From the NCBI GenBank assembly GCA_030621275.1, contig JAUXHY010000037.1:1-8543 (forward strand): DNA of 8,543 bases. The letters are read 5' to 3'. This DNA comes from a bacterium (GTDB lineage: Bacteria > Fidelibacterota > Marinisomatia > Marinisomatales > JAHJCW01). Made by a program: the position numbers and the translations under genes. Shown here piece by piece: positions 5,681 through 8,543 of the stretch (position 1 is its first letter; the number at the start of each line of letters is the position of its first letter). The notes under the pieces are model-generated. The model was not told where the DNA came from, searched no databases, and saw nothing but the letters and a program-made list of their open reading frames with translations.

Positions 5681-8179
5681 ATGAGTGAAAACGAATTACG
5701 TGTAGGAGTATTTGTTTGCGAATGCGGAAGTAACATTGCAGGATCACTTGATTGCGAAGCAGTTTCGGAATACGCAAAAACACTTCCAAATGTTGTATGC
5801 TCGGTAGTTAATAAGTATACTTGCGCAGAACCTGGTCAGCAAGAAATAAAAAAACATATAAAAGAACACAATTTAAACCGTGTAGTCGTGGCTTCTTGCT
5901 CTCCTCGTATGCATGAACTTACATTTAGAAATTGTGTAGAAGAAGCAGGATTAAATCCTTACCTTCTTGAGATGGCAAATATTCGCGAACATTGCAGCTG
6001 GGTACATTTAAATGATTGGGATGGGGCAACAATTAAAGCTAAAGATATTGTAAAAACATCGGTCGCCAGGGCGAGATTATTAGAGGAGCAAACCGAGTCT
6101 AAAGTACCAATGACAAAAGAAGTACTTGTTATCGGTGGCGGTGTGGCGGGAATTCAGTCTGCATTAGATTTAGCTGATGCAGGATATAAAGTCAATTTAG
6201 TTGAAAAGGAGGCATCCGTTGGTGGACTAATGGCAACATTAGACAAGACTTATCCCACTATGGATTGTTCCATATGAATACTCGGACCAAAAATGATGGA
6301 TGTCGGTCGACATCCCAATATTAATTTATACACATTTAGCGAAGTAGAAGAAGTAAGCGGTTATATTGGCAATTTTAATGTAAAGGTTCGGAAAAAAGCT
6401 CGTTTTGTGGACGAAACAGATTGTAACGCCTGTGGCGAATGTGAAAAAGTTTGTCCGGTTATTGTAGCAGATGAATTCCAACAAGGGTTCTCTTCTCGCA
6501 AAGCAATATATATGCCGTTCCCCCAAGCAGTACCATCTGTATATATTTTAAATAATGAGGACTGCTTGGGACATAACCCAATTGCATGTGGAAAATGTGC
6601 AGAGGTTTGTGAAAAAGATTGTATCGATTTTGATATGAAGGACGAAATAATTGAAGTCAATGTTGGTGCCGTCATAGTCGCTACCGGTATGGATGTTTAT
6701 GATCCAACAGAGATGGATGAATACGGCTATACCAAACACGAAAATGTAATCACAAGTATGGAGTTTGAAAGATTAATTTCCGCTGGCGGTCCAACAGAAG
6801 GACATTTTTTCCGTCCAACCGATCGAGAAGTGCCTAAGAAAATTGCTTTCATTCAATGTGTAGGTTCACGGTCGCATTCTGCAACCGGTAATCCATATTG
6901 CAGTAATATATGCTGCATGAATACTATTAAAGATAGTTTACTAATAAACGATCATTATCCGGATACCGAAATATCTGTATTTTATATAGATATTCGTGCC
7001 TTTGGAAAAGGTTTTGAAAATTTATACGTTAGAAGCAAGAAAGCCGGTGTTCGATATATTCGTGGACTTCCAGGTGAAATATTTGAGGATCCAAAGACCA
7101 AAAATCTCACTTTAATTGTTGAGGATACAGTTACCAATACTGTCAAAGATTACAACTTTGACATGGTAGTACTATCAGTTGGTGTAATACCAAGACGTGA
7201 TAGTGATGTGGTACAAAAACTATTAACTCTATCCCGTACTGAAGATGGATTCTTTATGGAATCTCATCCAAAGTTGAAACCTGTTGATGCACCAACGGGT
7301 GGAGTATTTTTTGCCGGTTGTGTTGAATATCCCAAGGATGTTAAAGATAGTGTTACTCAAGCCAGTGCTGCTGTTGCTAGAGCAGAAGTTTTACTTAACT
7401 CAGATACAATAAGCATTGAGGCAATTACTTCTGAATGCTTTACCGAATTATGTACATCTTGCGGAATTTGCACCAATGTTTGTCCATTCAATGCTATTGT
7501 AGGAGCTGATGCTAAATTAGGAACACCGGCAGAGGTAATCGAAGCTTTGTGTAAGGGCTGTGGTACCTGTGCTGCAGAATGTAACTTTAATGCGCTATCC
7601 ATGAAACATTTTGAAGATGCACAAATCACAACCATGATTGATGCTATGTTAGATGAAAACCCAATGGAGAAAGTGACTGTATTCGCATGTAATTGGTGCT
7701 CCTACGCCGGTGCCGATTTAGCAGGTCTCTCAAGGTTGCAATATCCTACATCGCAACGTATTATACGTACAATGTGTAGTGGAAGGGTTGATTCTGATTT
7801 TGTGCTGCATGCTTTTGAAAAAGGAGCGCCCATAGTACTTGTATCCGGCTGTCATTTTGTTGATTGTCATTATATTGATGCAAATCGCTGGACGCAAAAA
7901 AGAGTTGAAAAATTGTGGGATAAATTGGAACGTCTCGGAATTCGTCCTGAACGATTACAGTTGGAATGGATAAGTGCCGCTGAAGGACAAAGATGGGCAA
8001 AGACTATGACTGAAATTGATGAAATGCGCAAAAATGTCACCGAGGAAGAAGTGAAACATACTATCAAAGTACTGAAGGAAGATCGAGAAAAAGCCGAAGC
8101 TAAACGAGCAAAAAAACAAAATAAAAGAATTACATCAAAAACCGATAATCCGGGTGCGGAAATTAGCGTACCTGCATAA
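5681..8179 (+). CDS. hdrA: HdrA-MvhD fusion, selenocysteine-containing (UGA at codon 199)
   Basis: This should be read as one 832-residue protein with selenocysteine at codon 199. HdrA is the FAD protein of heterodisulfide reductase complexes and performs flavin-based electron bifurcation. Residues 7-145 are the N-terminal HdrA domain (VFVCECG; ASCSPRMHE). The FAD site is VIGGGVAG (150-157) with GG at 181-182. The TMDCSI-Sec-ILGPK stretch (193-204) matches the conserved DCxxC region of HdrA. The inserted ferredoxin domain has Cys248/251/254/258 and a second set near 303-314. FIQCVGSR (390-397) is typical of HdrA. C-terminal clusters are Cys591/594/597/601 and 624/627/630/634. Residues 662-780 are a complete MvhD domain (CNWC at 670-673, MCSGR, Cys724, DCHY), followed by a charged Lys/Glu-rich tail. 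HdrA-MvhD fusions are known, for example in Methanosarcina. ACAGGA at 5668-5673 with a 7-base spacer sets the start. A single-base error changing a Cys codon to TGA is the main alternative. Confidence 0.9.
6275..6277 (+). other. In-frame UGA read as selenocysteine
   Basis: TGA is codon 199 of the HdrA-MvhD gene. The frame is unchanged on both sides, and the protein continues ILGPK-MMDVGRHPN with no missing or extra residues relative to the HdrA pattern. The codon sits where HdrA proteins have the second cysteine of a DCxxC motif, giving CxxU here. HdrA is an established selenoprotein family in some methanogens and bacteria. TGA also ends the alpha-subunit gene at 633-635 in this window, so UGA is a normal stop here and a genome-wide reassignment is not supported. 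Confidence 0.88.
6298..6315 (+). promoter_or_regulatory. SECIS-like hairpin downstream of the UGA
   Basis: GGATGTC-GGTC-GACATCC forms a perfect 7-bp stem with a GGTC tetraloop. The loop starts 27 bases after the UGA, inside the roughly 16-37 base range reported for bacterial SECIS elements. It begins with G, as required, and GGTC is the same loop core as in Escherichia coli fdhF. SelB would bind it to deliver Sec-tRNA. It lies inside the coding region and also encodes DVGRHP. I see no clear bulged U in the stem, so the fit to the fdhF type is good but not complete. Confidence 0.78.
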
Positions 8180-8196
8180 AATTTGAGATATTAATT

Positions 8197-8340
8197 ATGC
8201 CTGAAATTGTTGATTTCAAATGCTTACGCTGTGGACATGAATTTACCGGTCCTTATGATAAAAGAATGCCAATTGAGCGATCGTGTCCTAAATGCAATAG
8301 CAATAGTGTTAGAAAAATAAAAAAACCGATTAAGAAATAG
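8197..8340 (+). CDS. Small zinc-ribbon protein (47 residues)
   Basis: This short gene starts 17 bases after the HdrA-MvhD stop and ends at TAG 8338-8340. It encodes a 47-residue protein with Cys9-x2-Cys12 (CLRCG) and Cys30-x2-Cys33 (CPKC), the two knuckles of a zinc ribbon, followed by a very basic tail (KKPIKK). Small proteins of this FmdB-like or rubredoxin-like ribbon type are common beside redox operons. Their role is usually unknown, and metal or cluster handling or a regulatory contact is possible. The ribosome site is weak (GAG at 8185-8187, 9-base spacer). Support comes from the tight position after HdrA, the regular CxxC pairs and a composition typical of real small ribbons. I assign no specific function. 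Confidence 0.72.
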   Translation: MPEIVDFKCLRCGHEFTGPYDKRMPIERSCPKCNSNSVRKIKKPIKK

Positions 8341-8399
8341 CTGCATTAAAAGACACCTATGAACACGTTAAAAAGGTAGTCGAAGAAACCGGATTGTAA
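8334..8399 (+). pseudogene. Possible orphan C-terminal coding tail
   Basis: In a frame different from the zinc-ribbon gene, the codons from 8334 to the TAA at 8397-8399 read EIAALKDTYEHVKKVVEETGL. This is a plausible amphipathic helix ending a protein, but it has no start codon or ribosome site, and a TAA at 8331-8333 closes it upstream. It could be the remnant of a lost gene, or the real end of the zinc-ribbon protein after a frameshift near its A-rich 3' end. It is equally possible that this is chance, since it is only 21 codons. Confidence 0.2.
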
Positions 8400-8408
8400 A
8401 TTATAAAT

Positions 8409-8436
8409 GTAGAGAAGTAGCATGCTACGTCTCTAC
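8409..8436 (+). repeat. Palindromic intergenic repeat (GTAGAGA/TCTCTAC hairpin)
   Basis: The arms GTAGAGA (8409-8415) and TCTCTAC (8430-8436) are exact inverse complements. They enclose an A/G mismatch and the perfect 12-base palindrome GTAGCATGCTAC (8417-8428). The whole 28 bases can fold into one long hairpin in DNA or RNA. No T-run follows, so a classical rho-independent terminator is not supported, although the hairpin could still mark the end of the operon. It looks like a dispersed small palindromic repeat of the kind found in multiple copies between genes. Confidence 0.6.
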
Positions 8437-8451
8437 CCATAAATAAATCTT

Positions 8452-8518
8452 TGTCATTCCCGATTTAGTCGGGAATCTACATTAATAATAATGGATACCC
8501 GCCTGCGCGGGTATGACA
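8452..8518 (+). repeat. 67-bp MITE-like element with two internal hairpins
   Basis: The ends TGTCAT (8452-8457) and ATGACA (8513-8518) are a perfect 6-bp terminal inverted repeat. Inside are two strong stem-loops: ATTCCCGA-TTTAG-TCGGGAAT (8456-8476, 8 bp) and ATACCCGC-CTGC-GCGGGTAT (8495-8514, 8 bp), separated by an AT-rich spacer. The GC-rich stems stand out in AT-rich surroundings. The structure resembles non-coding dispersed repeats (TCATTCCCG-type) seen in many bacterial genomes. It encodes nothing. Confidence 0.55.
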
Positions 8519-8525
8519 GAAACGG

Positions 8526-8543
8526 TGTCATTCTGAACAAAGT
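8526..8543 (+). repeat. Start of a further TGTCATTC-type repeat, cut by the window edge
   Basis: TGTCATTC at 8526-8533 is a direct copy of the first eight bases of the preceding element (8452-8459) and continues TGAACAAAGT to the window edge. It resembles the beginning of another common intergenic repeat (TGTCATTCTGAA...). Its right half is outside the window, so pairing cannot be tested. Confidence 0.35.

Noticed and set aside
6361..6675. Antisense 104-residue ORF opposite hdrA
   Set aside because: Its cysteine- and serine-rich content mirrors the ferredoxin codons on the + strand, and it has no independent support.
6293..8179. A separate 628-residue gene starting at ATG 6293
   Set aside because: It lacks a ribosome site, starts in the middle of the HdrA flavin domain, and is in the same frame as the 198-residue piece before it. 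One UGA-containing gene explains both halves.
5681..8179. HdrA as a pseudogene broken by a nonsense codon
   Set aside because: There is only one interruption, it falls at a conserved Cys/Sec position, all other motifs are intact and a SECIS-like hairpin follows. Sequence error remains possible but is less likely.
8409..8436. Rho-independent terminator
   Set aside because: The hairpin is strong but is followed by CCATAAATAAATC, not a T-run.
8409..8543. CRISPR array
   Set aside because: The repeat units differ from one another, are palindromic and have no regular spacers.

Overview
The window is an AT-rich bacterial (or archaeal) operon fragment of redox genes, all on the + strand and packed end to end (overlaps of 4 and 1 bases, gaps of 17 to 93 bases). 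The gene content points to an anaerobe or facultative anaerobe that uses ferredoxin chemistry. The lineage cannot be fixed from the sequence. The low GC content and the small palindromic repeats at the right end (GTAGAGA..TCTCTAC; TGTCATTCCCG..) resemble intergenic repeats I associate with FCB-group bacteria such as Ignavibacteria or Marinimicrobia, but that is only a low-confidence guess.

Layout. (1) 3-2164: a three-subunit 2-oxoacid:ferredoxin oxidoreductase. The alpha subunit is cut by the left edge; beta (thiamine diphosphate plus one [4Fe-4S]) and gamma are complete. (2) 2185-4497: a large fused flavoprotein with a glutamate-synthase-small-subunit/NfnB-like FAD + NAD(P)H module, several iron-sulfur motifs, a two-cluster ferredoxin domain and a degenerate MvhD-like domain. 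(3) 4497-5636: an HdrC-HdrB fusion with two [4Fe-4S] motifs and two complete CCG domains. (4) 5681-8179: an HdrA-MvhD fusion whose frame is interrupted once by TGA (6275-6277), exactly where HdrA proteins have a conserved cysteine. The frame continues across this codon, and a perfect 7-bp hairpin with a GGTC loop follows at the right distance for a bacterial-type SECIS. I read it as one 832-residue selenoprotein, not two genes or a pseudogene. (5) 8197-8340: a 47-residue zinc-ribbon protein. (6) 8341-8543: non-coding sequence with a short orphan coding-like tail and three repeat/palindrome units.

How the genes may work together (inference). The 2-oxoacid oxidoreductase makes reduced ferredoxin. 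The NAD(P)H flavoprotein carries an MvhD-type electron outlet. HdrA is the flavin-bifurcating hub and HdrCB its disulfide or heterodisulfide-type end station. No hydrogenase, formate dehydrogenase or FlxABCD genes are visible, so the locus looks like an Hdr complex in which the GltD-like fusion replaces the usual electron-input module and is coupled genetically to 2-oxoacid oxidation. The most notable points are the selenocysteine-type HdrA and the GltD-ferredoxin-MvhD fusion, which shares the C-terminal layout of the HdrA next to it.
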